From: JBCCGE01 sp039029455
Lineage (GTDB): Bacteria; Pseudomonadota; Gammaproteobacteria; Arenicellales; Poriferihabitantaceae
Direction of reading: 5' to 3'
DNA: 64,000 bases
Assembly (NCBI GenBank): GCA_039029455.1
Contig: JBCCGE010000001.1
Coordinates: 1 to 64,000, forward strand
Positions 26,125 through 33,471 of the stretch are shown piece after piece. The position numbers were made by a program, and so were the translations under genes. Below the pieces are notes generated by a model, which saw only the letters and a list, made by a program, of their open reading frames with translations, was not told where the DNA came from and searched no databases. Positions within the stretch are counted from its first letter, which is position 1. Every line of letters starts with the position of its first letter.

Positions 26125-27599
26125 TGAAACGATACCAGTATTTTGCGAATAACGAGTGGCACGATCCCGACTCGGGTCAATATATCGACAGCGAAAACCC
26201 TGCGTTGGGTGAGGTCTGGGCTCAGATTCCCGACTGCAATCAAAGTGATATTGATCGTGCAGTGGCCGCTGCGAAAGATGCATTTTATCGAGGTCCATGG
26301 GGGCGAATGATGTCCGCTGAGCGCGGGCGGCTGATGCGACGAATGGGTGACGTCATATCAAAATATGCGGATCATCTCGGTGAGATCGAAACCCGGGACA
26401 ACGGCAAGCTGCCGAAAAATATTACGCCGTCTTTAAAGCCTGCGGCATGGCAGGTCGACAGTTTCCACTACTACGGCGGGATGTGTGACAAGTTTGAAGG
26501 CAGTCTGATACCAGCCGAGGCGCCGGATATTCACAACTACCTGAAATGGGAGCCGTTTGGTGTCTGCGGTTTGATCCTGCCGTGGAACTCGCCACTGGGC
26601 ACACTGATCTGGAAACTCGCGCCCTGTCTGGCTGCGGGCAATACCGTGGTCATGAAACCTTCAGAGCAGTCGTCGTGTTCGACACTCGAGTTGATGAACG
26701 TGTTGCTTGAAGCAGATCTGCCACCCGGTGTTTTGAATGTGGTGACAGGCTACGGTCCGACCACCGGTGAGCCGCTGCTCGATCATGATGATGTGCGAAT
26801 GGTGTCGTTTACCGGCGGAACAGCTGGAGGCAGGGCGGCCGCGGCCGTTGCCGCGCGCAAGATCAAACCAATCGTTATGGAACTCGGTGGAAAATCCCCT
26901 CAGATCGTCCTGCAGGATGCAGATCTTGACCTCGCGGTGAACGGAGTAGCTTCGGGTATTTTTCCGGCAGGGGGGCAAAGCTGCATCTCGGGTTCACGTC
27001 TGCTGGTGCATCAATCCGTTAAAGATGACTTTGCCTCCCGGCTGGTCGATATTGTACAGAAGGCGAAGGTTGGCGATCCGACGGACTGTGCGACTCAGAT
27101 TGGACCGATGGCGAACCGGCCACACTATGAGCGCGTGCTGGAGAAGATTTCCGCTGCGGAAGCGGCGGGTCACCGTTTGTTGCTGGATGGCCGATCGGCG
27201 TGTCGAGATCGGGGTTACTACATCGGCCCTACGATTTTTGCTGACGTGCCAAACGATTCCGAGCTGGCGCAAACGGAGGTATTCGGTCCGGTGGTGTCGA
27301 TCGAAAGCTGGAGTGATGAAGACGAGGCAATTCGCATTGCAAACGACACAGACTACGGATTGGCAGCGGGAATCTGGTCGCGTGACGTAGGCAAGGCAAT
27401 GAGATTGGCGGACCGAATTGAGGCCGGTACCGTCTACATTAACAATTATTTCAATGCGGCGACGCAGTCACCGGTCGGTGGGTACAAGCAGTCCGGCTAC
27501 GGTCGGGAAAACGGCTTTGAGGGTATGCGCTGTTTCATGCAGACCAAATCAGTCTGGTTGTCGACAAATCCTTCGCAACCCGATCCGTTTGCGAGCTGA
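26124..27599 (+). CDS. NAD(P)-dependent aldehyde dehydrogenase
   Basis: A protein of about 491 residues in the ALDH superfamily. Visible are 'PWNSPLGTLIWKLAPCLAAG', the cofactor-binding 'KPSEQSS', 'SFTGGTAGGRAAA', the general base Glu in 'VMELGGKSPQ' and the catalytic Cys in 'AGGQSCISGSR'. It would oxidise the aldehyde released by the preceding TPP decarboxylase, or a betaine aldehyde. The ATG at 26124 shares one base with the upstream TGA (TGATG); a GTG at 26121 is also in frame. Family membership is certain, the substrate unknown. Confidence 0.92.
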   Translation: MKRYQYFANNEWHDPDSGQYIDSENPALGEVWAQIPDCNQSDIDRAVAAAKDAFYRGPWGRMMSAERGRLMRRMGDVISKYADHLGEIETRDNGKLPKNITPSLKPAAWQVDSFHYYGGMCDKFEGSLIPAEAPDIHNYLKWEPFGVCGLILPWNSPLGTLIWKLAPCLAAGNTVVMKPSEQSSCSTLELMNVLLEADLPPGVLNVVTGYGPTTGEPLLDHDDVRMVSFTGGTAGGRAAAAVAARKIKPIVMELGGKSPQIVLQDADLDLAVNGVASGIFPAGGQSCISGSRLLVHQSVKDDFASRLVDIVQKAKVGDPTDCATQIGPMANRPHYERVLEKISAAEAAGHRLLLDGRSACRDRGYYIGPTIFADVPNDSELAQTEVFGPVVSIESWSDEDEAIRIANDTDYGLAAGIWSRDVGKAMRLADRIEAGTVYINNYFNAATQSPVGGYKQSGYGRENGFEGMRCFMQTKSVWLSTNPSQPDPFAS

Positions 27600-27616
27600 G
27601 TCTTTTTACAGGCGCA

Positions 27617-28732
27617 ATGACGGTCACCACACACACGCCGGTACGTTCAAAGTTAGAGCTGGATGGCGCGCGGGTGGATGTGAAATCATCTGATGCCGTC
27701 AATATCGTTGTGCGCATTTTTCAGTCCCTGGGCTGCAGTCCGGAGACAGCAGTTACGGTGGCAGAACATCTTGCGGACACCAGTCTTTGCGGAATGGAGA
27801 GTCACGGTTTAATGCGCACCTTGCAGTATGCAGAGCAGTTTCGCACGGGCTACATGGATGCGAGTGCGGTACCTGAAGTGATTCACACTGATCGGGGTAC
27901 GATTGAAGTCAGCGGGCGCGGCGGTATTGGCATTCCTGCTATGGCGCTGGCTTATGAAACCGGAATGCATTTTGCGAAAAAATCCGGTGTTTCGGCGTTG
28001 TCCGTTCGGGACGCCGGACACACGGGGCGGCACGGAGCGTTTGCGGATAGCGCCGCGGAAAAGGGGTACCTCACGATTTGCCTCGGCGGTGGCAATCGCC
28101 ATATCTGGCGACAGGTCGCACCGCACGGGGGTGCACGGGGTATGTTGCCGACAAATCCCTGGTGTGCGGGGGTACCGGGTGGTGAACGAGGCCCGGTGGT
28201 AATGGATTTCGCGACGTCAAAAATTGCCGGTGGCTGGATATACGCGGCCAAAAGTGCCGGCGCCCTGTTGCCGGAAGGCTGCATCATTGACCGTGATGGA
28301 AACCCCACCCGGAGCCCGGACGACTACTTCGACGGTGGAGCAATCCTGCCCTCCGGTGCTCAAAAAGGTTATGCGCTTGCACTTGTCGCGGAACTGATAG
28401 GGGAAGCCATGCTCGGTCCGTCATCCACGGAGTGCAATTGGCTACTCATTACATTGGATGCCACGAAATTCAGACAACCGACGGCAATGCAGTCTGCTGC
28501 AGAGGCCGTGCTTGACGAGCTGCGTAGCTGCCCGCCTGCCCCGGGGTTTGACCGGGTGGAGATCCCGGGTGAACGAGAACGAGACTATCGCCAGCGATCG
28601 GCAGGTGTTATTTCGGTGCCCGAGCAGACCTGGAAGCAGATACTCGAATTGGAATCAGATACCAGGCAGCCGGTCCCGAAATCGGGATCGGCAATAAAAT
28701 TACATCCACTGAATTCATCAGAGAGGTCGTGA
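27617..28732 (+). CDS. Ldh2/malate-lactate dehydrogenase family oxidoreductase
   Basis: A 371-residue member of the Ldh_2 family (YlbC, ComC, AllD, DpkA types). Conserved features are 'MESHGLMR', 'GIGIPAMALAYE', the catalytic His region 'RDAGHTGRHGAFAD', 'MLPTNPWCAGVPGG', 'VVMDFATSKIAGG' and 'LPSGAQKGYALALVAEL'. These enzymes use NAD(P) to interconvert 2-hydroxy acids (or cyclic imines) and 2-oxo acids. It could supply the 2-oxo acid for the AruI-like decarboxylase two genes upstream. Its stop abuts the ATG of the next gene. Confidence 0.88.
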   Translation: MTVTTHTPVRSKLELDGARVDVKSSDAVNIVVRIFQSLGCSPETAVTVAEHLADTSLCGMESHGLMRTLQYAEQFRTGYMDASAVPEVIHTDRGTIEVSGRGGIGIPAMALAYETGMHFAKKSGVSALSVRDAGHTGRHGAFADSAAEKGYLTICLGGGNRHIWRQVAPHGGARGMLPTNPWCAGVPGGERGPVVMDFATSKIAGGWIYAAKSAGALLPEGCIIDRDGNPTRSPDDYFDGGAILPSGAQKGYALALVAELIGEAMLGPSSTECNWLLITLDATKFRQPTAMQSAAEAVLDELRSCPPAPGFDRVEIPGERERDYRQRSAGVISVPEQTWKQILELESDTRQPVPKSGSAIKLHPLNSSERS

Positions 28733-29701
28733 ATGACTGAGCCCGCAGTCGCAGACGCGAAATATCAACCTGCATATGTGCAGACACCCCCCATCTTTGC
28801 CTGGCCGCCGAGGTTGCTGGCTTCGCTGAAGTACCTGACATTGGGCATGCTCTATCCGTGGGGATTCTTTTATCTTCTCATCGCGGTGCCGACATGGGCC
28901 TATCTGACACCATCGCTTCAGACTATGGCCACGTTCGAGCCGGGATGGCTGGCCCTGCTATGGATACGAAACTGTGTTTTCATTTGCCTGTTTGCCGGTG
29001 CACTGCAGTGGCATTTCCACATCCGAAAAGCCCAGGACGCAAAATACAGAATTAACCGAAAAGAACTGTCGGAGAATAATCCTCTGTTCTTGTGGGGCAA
29101 TCAGGTTCGCGACAACATGTTCTGGACCATTGCCTCCGGTGTCACCGTCTGGACGGCCTACGAGGCAGTGACCTGGTGGATGTATGCCAACGGGCGGGTC
29201 GTTCTGGAATACAACCTGATCTGGTTTGTTGCCAGCATCTATATTTTATTCTTCTGGTCCACGTTTAATTTCTACTGCGTGCACCGTGTTCTGCATTTCC
29301 CGGGTGTGTACAAACACGTTCACGAACTGCATCACCGCAATGTGGATGTCGGACCGTGGTCAGGTATTTCCATGCACCCGGTAGAACATCTGCTGTATTT
29401 CACGCCGTTTGTATTGTGGTGGTTTGTACCAGTCCACCCGGTGATCATCCTGATCACCGGGTTTTATCAGGCGCTGAATCCGGCACTCTCACACTCAGGT
29501 TATGACTATCTGGAAGTTGGTCCATTGAAACTCAAAACCGGTGACTGGTTTCATCAACTGCATCACCAGTATTTCAATCTAAACTACGGCAACACCCCGA
29601 CACCTATTGATAAAGTATTCGGCAGTTGGCACGATGGCAGCAGAGAATCCATGAAGATTCAGCAGGCACGCATCCGCGAAAGGCGCCGACAATCTGCCTG
29701 A
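28733..29701 (+). CDS. sterol desaturase / fatty acid hydroxylase family membrane protein
   Basis: A 322-residue membrane protein. Several hydrophobic helices ('LGMLYPWGFFYLLIAVPTW', 'IWFVASIYILFFWSTF') surround the di-iron histidine boxes. These are 'HRVLHF', 'HELHHRN', 'HPVEHLLYF' and the final 'HQLHHQYFN'. The family inserts hydroxyls or double bonds into lipophilic or small organic substrates using O2. Its place inside a soluble-acid operon is unusual and suggests an O2-dependent hydroxylation step. The ATG lies immediately after the previous TGA. Confidence 0.87.
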   Translation: MTEPAVADAKYQPAYVQTPPIFAWPPRLLASLKYLTLGMLYPWGFFYLLIAVPTWAYLTPSLQTMATFEPGWLALLWIRNCVFICLFAGALQWHFHIRKAQDAKYRINRKELSENNPLFLWGNQVRDNMFWTIASGVTVWTAYEAVTWWMYANGRVVLEYNLIWFVASIYILFFWSTFNFYCVHRVLHFPGVYKHVHELHHRNVDVGPWSGISMHPVEHLLYFTPFVLWWFVPVHPVIILITGFYQALNPALSHSGYDYLEVGPLKLKTGDWFHQLHHQYFNLNYGNTPTPIDKVFGSWHDGSRESMKIQQARIRERRRQSA

Positions 29702-29731
29702 ATCTAAATACCGACATAAAACATAAATATC

Positions 29732-30565
29732 ATGAAAAGAATCTACGATTTCAGCCGCAGTCCGGCCCGCCGTAACTACACAGTTTCAGATCTTCAGGCG
29801 TTGAAAGGGTCGGGCAAAAAATTAAGCATGAGTAACCCGGCGAATGCGGCAGAACTTCAGGCCTGCATCGATTCCGGCATCGATCTTCTGGTGGTGTGGG
29901 ACAGTCAGATTGAGGAGGTGCGACAGATTGCGCCCAATCATTTTATGGGCGTCGGCAGCACCTGGTCACAGTTCGGTGATCCAAAAGACATTCTCGAGCA
30001 CGCGTTCGATATGATGCGCAAAGGTGGCGATATGTACTACACACTGCGCTCTTATGAGGTGATGGAGATGCTGGCTAAAGAGGGTATTCCGGTACAAAGC
30101 CACATCGGACTGATTCCCACATTCAGTCACTGGTGCGGCGGTTTGCGAGCTTTCGGGCGGACTGCAGAAGAGGCGATGGAAATCTACCGGACACTCAAAC
30201 GTATGGAAGATGTCGGCGTGTTTGCCGTGGAAGCGGAATGCATTGCGGAAGAGGTGCTGGAGGCCGTCAATGACAAGACGTCCATCGTGACGTTTTCGCT
30301 GGGATCCGGCATGTCCGGGGACGTCATCATGTCGTTCGTCAAGGACATTTGCGGTGAGAACAGTGAAGAAGACAAGCCGCCCAAACACGCCCATGCGTTT
30401 GGCAATCTGCAGCGACTGCACGATCAGATCTACGAAGAACGGGTTGCCGCGCTAAAGGAATTTCATGACGAGGTTGTGGCAGAGAACTTTCCCTACGCAG
30501 CAACCAACGTGTCGATGCATCCGGATGAAAAAGACAAGTTTCTGGAAGCTCTGGATAAAAGCTGA
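29732..30565 (+). CDS. PanB-like (ketopantoate hydroxymethyltransferase fold) protein
   Basis: A 277-residue protein resembling 3-methyl-2-oxobutanoate hydroxymethyltransferase. Matching blocks are the metal Asp in 'DLLVVWDSQ', 'GIPVQSHIGLIPTFSHWCGG', 'AFGRTAEEAMEIYRTLKRME' and the Glu of 'GVFAVEAECIAEEV'. Between the fourth and fifth strands it has an insert ('CGENSEEDKPPKHAH') absent from ordinary PanB. PanB moves a hydroxymethyl group from methylene-folate to a 2-oxo acid. Here a retro-aldol or other C-C bond reaction in the operon's pathway is possible. Thirty bases separate it from the hydroxylase gene. It is probably not the pantothenate enzyme, as no panC is adjacent. Confidence 0.75.
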   Translation: MKRIYDFSRSPARRNYTVSDLQALKGSGKKLSMSNPANAAELQACIDSGIDLLVVWDSQIEEVRQIAPNHFMGVGSTWSQFGDPKDILEHAFDMMRKGGDMYYTLRSYEVMEMLAKEGIPVQSHIGLIPTFSHWCGGLRAFGRTAEEAMEIYRTLKRMEDVGVFAVEAECIAEEVLEAVNDKTSIVTFSLGSGMSGDVIMSFVKDICGENSEEDKPPKHAHAFGNLQRLHDQIYEERVAALKEFHDEVVAENFPYAATNVSMHPDEKDKFLEALDKS

Positions 30566-30689
30566 AACTCGGAATTCTTGTAGCTCGGTTTCTAATCTGA
30601 TCCAGCAGCTTTTATGCATATAGGACTCCAAGCAGTCCTTGTAGCGACGCGGTGTGAGTGTCGGCATCTCCTACATTGGGAGATACGGT

Positions 30690-30736
30690 AAAAAATCGGG
30701 AGATCAACAGTTTAGAGAACAGATCTCTCCCGATTC
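30690..30736 (-). terminator. rho-independent terminator for the secreted Cys-rich gene
   Basis: Read on the minus strand, the 10-base stem AATCGGGAGA / TCTCCCGATT (arms 30726-30735 and 30694-30703) is followed directly by a run of Ts. It lies just past the stop of the minus-strand gene that ends at 30757. Confidence 0.65.
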
Positions 30737-30756
30737 TAGCCAGCACATTGAACTGC

Positions 30757-31380
30757 CTAGTTATTACAAATACCCGAGACCCTTACCGCCGCGCAATTGG
30801 CAATATATGGACTGAAAATGGTTTTCGTTGAATACCATCGATGCCCACTCGCCCATGCTCCGATTTTCCCCTTGGTTGCACCGCAACCTTCGTCACCATT
30901 CGAAGCGGTATGAACCGTCATCTGCACACTGTCCGCGAGGCGAGCGACGTGGCAACACGCCGCTTTTTCCATGGCGTACTTGATGTCGAATGGATTAGTG
31001 GCGGGTGTGAGATAGATGGGATTGATTCTAAAGTCCTTTACGGTCTCCGCACCGCGTGACACTGTGCACGCCTCTACTGATTGTCCAACTCTTGGGTTTC
31101 GATTGTTTGGCCACCTCTTTTCCCACAGATCAATCCCGCATCGTTCAATCGCTCGAGCTGCTCGTATGCGGCAGTCATTGGCTCTTAAGCGATTCTTGCA
31201 GGAACCTCTACCCTGCAGGGTTGCGAATATTTCAGGCTTTGAATAACCGTCTACCGAGATTCCAATGGAACCACTGCAACCTCGCGAGATATCAGAATGA
31301 GCATTTTGCACAGATAGCGCGGATAAAATTAAACTGCTGATGATCACCGTTGCACGGTGTATAGCTTGATATTGATTCAT
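30757..31380 (-). CDS. secreted Cys-containing hypothetical protein
   Basis: A 207-residue protein with a signal peptide ('ATVIISSLILSALSVQNAHS', cleavage near residue 29) and at least ten cysteines after it. These include 'GRGSCKNRL', 'NDCRIRAA', 'ERCGI', 'EKAACCHVA' and the terminal 'ANCAAVRVSGICNN'. The spacing suggests several disulfides, so a periplasmic or outer-surface protein is likely. No family is recognised. It is followed by a good terminator and stands divergent from the CRP-site/DUF1566 region. Confidence 0.65.
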   Translation of the reverse strand: MNQYQAIHRATVIISSLILSALSVQNAHSDISRGCSGSIGISVDGYSKPEIFATLQGRGSCKNRLRANDCRIRAARAIERCGIDLWEKRWPNNRNPRVGQSVEACTVSRGAETVKDFRINPIYLTPATNPFDIKYAMEKAACCHVARLADSVQMTVHTASNGDEGCGATKGKIGAWASGHRWYSTKTIFSPYIANCAAVRVSGICNN

Positions 31381-31744
31381 TTCTTGCCCCCAATAAATGA
31401 ATGTTACGTTGAATGTGATTTGCCGTCAGATGCTACAAATCGTGTCTCTACGGATAAAGGCGTTACGGCTCAAAACCCTTGGAGAATCACCAGTGGCCGC
31501 TGTCAGTCAGTGTTAACGAATCACTGATTACCCCACAATTACGCTAACACGAGGAATGGGTGAAATCTGTGATATCGATCACAGTTTTATATTGGTGGGA
31601 CTGCTAAGATAGCGAGAGCCAAAGTGAGTTTAAAAGTATACTGTTGCGATAAATTCCGAAACCTGAAGGCTTGGGATTGTTCAGGCAAGATGATTATTTA
31701 ACTAACGGTGTAAAGTTTTGGGACTTTTTGGGGGGAGCTAAACT
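31381..31744. other. long intergenic region with a CRP-like site
   Basis: The 364 bases between two divergent secreted-protein genes contain no convincing ORF. The only feature I can support is the palindrome at 31567-31584. The end of the region is T/G-rich and carries the GGGGGGAG ribosome-binding site (31731-31738) for the next gene. Confidence 0.5.
31567..31584. promoter_or_regulatory. CRP binding-site palindrome
   Basis: CTGTGATATCGATCACAG contains TGTGA-N6-TCACA, a full match to the CRP half-sites, extended by C/G on each side. It lies 161 bases upstream of the first DUF1566 gene and 187 bases from the divergent secreted-protein gene, and could regulate either. Confidence 0.6.
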
Positions 31745-32305
31745 TTGATTTCAAGTCAAAGACGACGATATTTTATCGGCGCTGATGTTGTGAGTAGAGT
31801 TGTTTTTGCGATACTGTTCTTACTCGCGGTATCGCAAGTGCTTGCACAGCAAACCGTAGTAGTCATACCTTTGGGTGACAGTGAGCTTGAGATCGAACCC
31901 ACCGCACCAATGGCTCGGGCCGATACGGTTAGTCGCGACTATACGATTTTACCCAATACGGTTATCGACAACTTAACTGGACTGGAATGGCAGCGTCTGG
32001 ACGACGATACAACTCGCGAATGGATTCCTGCGATCAGTTATTGTCGGAATCTTGTGCTTGATAGCCATTCCGACTGGCGCCTGCCAACGGTTGTTGAACT
32101 GCATTCGATTGTGGACTATGGAAGTTCTGCCGCAGCCATTGAGCAAGTTGCATTTCCAGGAACCAATTCTTCATTGTATTGGTCAAGATCTGTACCGGCG
32201 GGAAGCGCCATCGGAGATTTCGTGAATTTTAATACCGGCGGTATTAATGACGTCTTAGTCATTTCGGCACAATTCCTTGTTCGCTGTGTTCGGGAGCCAT
32301 CATGA
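31745..32305 (+). CDS. secreted DUF1566 (Lcl C-terminal domain) protein
   Basis: A 186-residue exported protein. The N-terminal hydrophobic stretch 'VVFAILFLLAVSQVLAQ' looks like a signal peptide. The DUF1566 domain follows: 'VIDNLTGLEWQRLDD', 'AISYCRNL', 'SDWRLPTVVELHSIVDYG', 'YWSRS', then 'FLVRCVRE'. The domain is common in surface and cell-envelope proteins of marine bacteria; its role is unknown. No ATG is available. The TTG at 31745 follows GGGGGGAG by 6 bases and is the likely start. It overlaps the next gene by ATGA. Confidence 0.75.
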   Translation: MISSQRRRYFIGADVVSRVVFAILFLLAVSQVLAQQTVVVIPLGDSELEIEPTAPMARADTVSRDYTILPNTVIDNLTGLEWQRLDDDTTREWIPAISYCRNLVLDSHSDWRLPTVVELHSIVDYGSSAAAIEQVAFPGTNSSLYWSRSVPAGSAIGDFVNFNTGGINDVLVISAQFLVRCVREPS

Positions 32306-32817
32306 TGTGTTTTCAAAAACATTCGGGGGTCTCATCAACACAACATGCCGCCCCCATTCCGATCAGTTGTTCTATTCGTATGTTCAAATTAATTTGGGTT
32401 ATCGTGATCGGCATGCTGATCACAGTCATAAATACATCATGGGGACAGGCGAAGTCCTGGAGCGACAACGACAACGGCACAGTGAACGATTTTGCGACAG
32501 GCCTGATGTGGCAGCAGGATGATGATGACGTCGCTCGAAGTTTTGTTGGCGCGGTGAGTTACTGTGAAAATCTGACTCTTGGCGGAAAAACAGATTGGCG
32601 GTTGCCCAATGTCAAGGAATTGAGAACCCTGGGTTACGATCTTGCCGTTTCGCCCAGAATCAGCAGTGCAGAGTTTCCGGACACGGAAACATCAGAGTAC
32701 TGGTCCGTCACGGGTGCGTCCGGCAGTCCATTGGTGGCCTGGCATGTCGATTTCAACAACGGTACGGTAGCTACCGGCAATGTCAGCGAAACTCACTTTG
32801 TCCGGTGTGTTCGGTGA
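32302..32817 (+). CDS. second DUF1566 protein, overlapping partner
   Basis: A 171-residue protein with a hydrophobic segment 'LIWVIVIGMLITVINTSWG' (signal peptide or anchor). The DUF1566 domain follows: 'WSDNDNGTVNDFATGLMWQ', 'AVSYCENLTLGGKTDWRLPN', 'EYWSVT' and the terminal 'HFVRCVR'. It is a paralogue of the gene just upstream and overlaps it by four bases. The first 26 residues are not signal-like, so the ATG at 32380 may be the true start. The pair probably forms a two-subunit or redundant envelope component. Confidence 0.75.
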   Translation: MMCFQKHSGVSSTQHAAPIPISCSIRMFKLIWVIVIGMLITVINTSWGQAKSWSDNDNGTVNDFATGLMWQQDDDDVARSFVGAVSYCENLTLGGKTDWRLPNVKELRTLGYDLAVSPRISSAEFPDTETSEYWSVTGASGSPLVAWHVDFNNGTVATGNVSETHFVRCVR

Positions 32818-32970
32818 AGATAGTAAACATCATCACCAGTAGAAGATGAATACAGATGTGGCTGGTGAACGACAGAGTCCGTGAAAAATGTAAATTAACA
32901 TTTCAATGCATTGGAAATGCACGCACCCGTCGTTAAAGGTTAGTAGAAAATTGGCTTCAGATCAGATCGG

Positions 32971-33471
32971 TTAACCGATCACAGCAGAAATAGCATTCAG
33001 CAAAGCATCCGCCTGGGCACTGGGTACATGCACGCGTGCGGTGTTTTCGTTGATCCGGTACAGTAAAACGGAGATTCCAAACCACAATCGTGATACTGAT
33101 GCGGAAGGTAGGCTCAGATCAATCTCTGCGCCGCGCCGGAGAAATTCAAGCAGAGACTCGCTACTGATATCAAACACGCGATAGGCATCACTGACATCCG
33201 AAATAGCCTGATTGAGTTCATCGTCCCAGCCATCGATCATCTCCGGGCCGTTAACCAGCATGATGCGGTCTCGTCGAATGGAAAGCGCATAACGTTCTGT
33301 ACTGATGATATCCGGCCATTCGACAACCTGTAGGTTCATCTGTGCCCGAACCTTCGGCCCGGATAGCAGAACCTGACGCAGTGCTGGTGCTGCACTTATC
33401 GCGACAGACGACGAGCACGGAAGTTGTGAGTCATTGCGGGGAGCAGACCAGATGGCGGTGTCGTTACGCAT
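32971..33471 (-). CDS. soxG: sarcosine oxidase gamma subunit
   Basis: A protein of about 166 residues, weakly conserved as usual for SoxG. It is assigned by position (directly after soxA) and by patterns such as 'DIISTERYALSIRRDRIMLVNGP' (in two parts), 'VFDISSES' and the terminal 'RVHVPSAQADALLNAI'. SoxG stabilises the heterotetrameric sarcosine oxidase. The ATG at 33471 overlaps the soxA stop by 8 bases (ATGCGTAA). A longer frame to 33573 would run inside soxA and is unlikely. Confidence 0.75.
   Translation of the reverse strand: MRNDTAIWSAPRNDSQLPCSSSVAISAAPALRQVLLSGPKVRAQMNLQVVEWPDIISTERYALSIRRDRIMLVNGPEMIDGWDDELNQAISDVSDAYRVFDISSESLLEFLRRGAEIDLSLPSASVSRLWFGISVLLYRINENTARVHVPSAQADALLNAISAVIG

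Noticed and set aside
33424..33471. Insertion of the 'gtcattgcg' repeat into the start of soxG ('RNDTAIWSAPRND')
   Set aside because: Only one short resemblance (GTCATTGCGGGGAG) is seen with no second arm, and SoxG N-termini are naturally variable.
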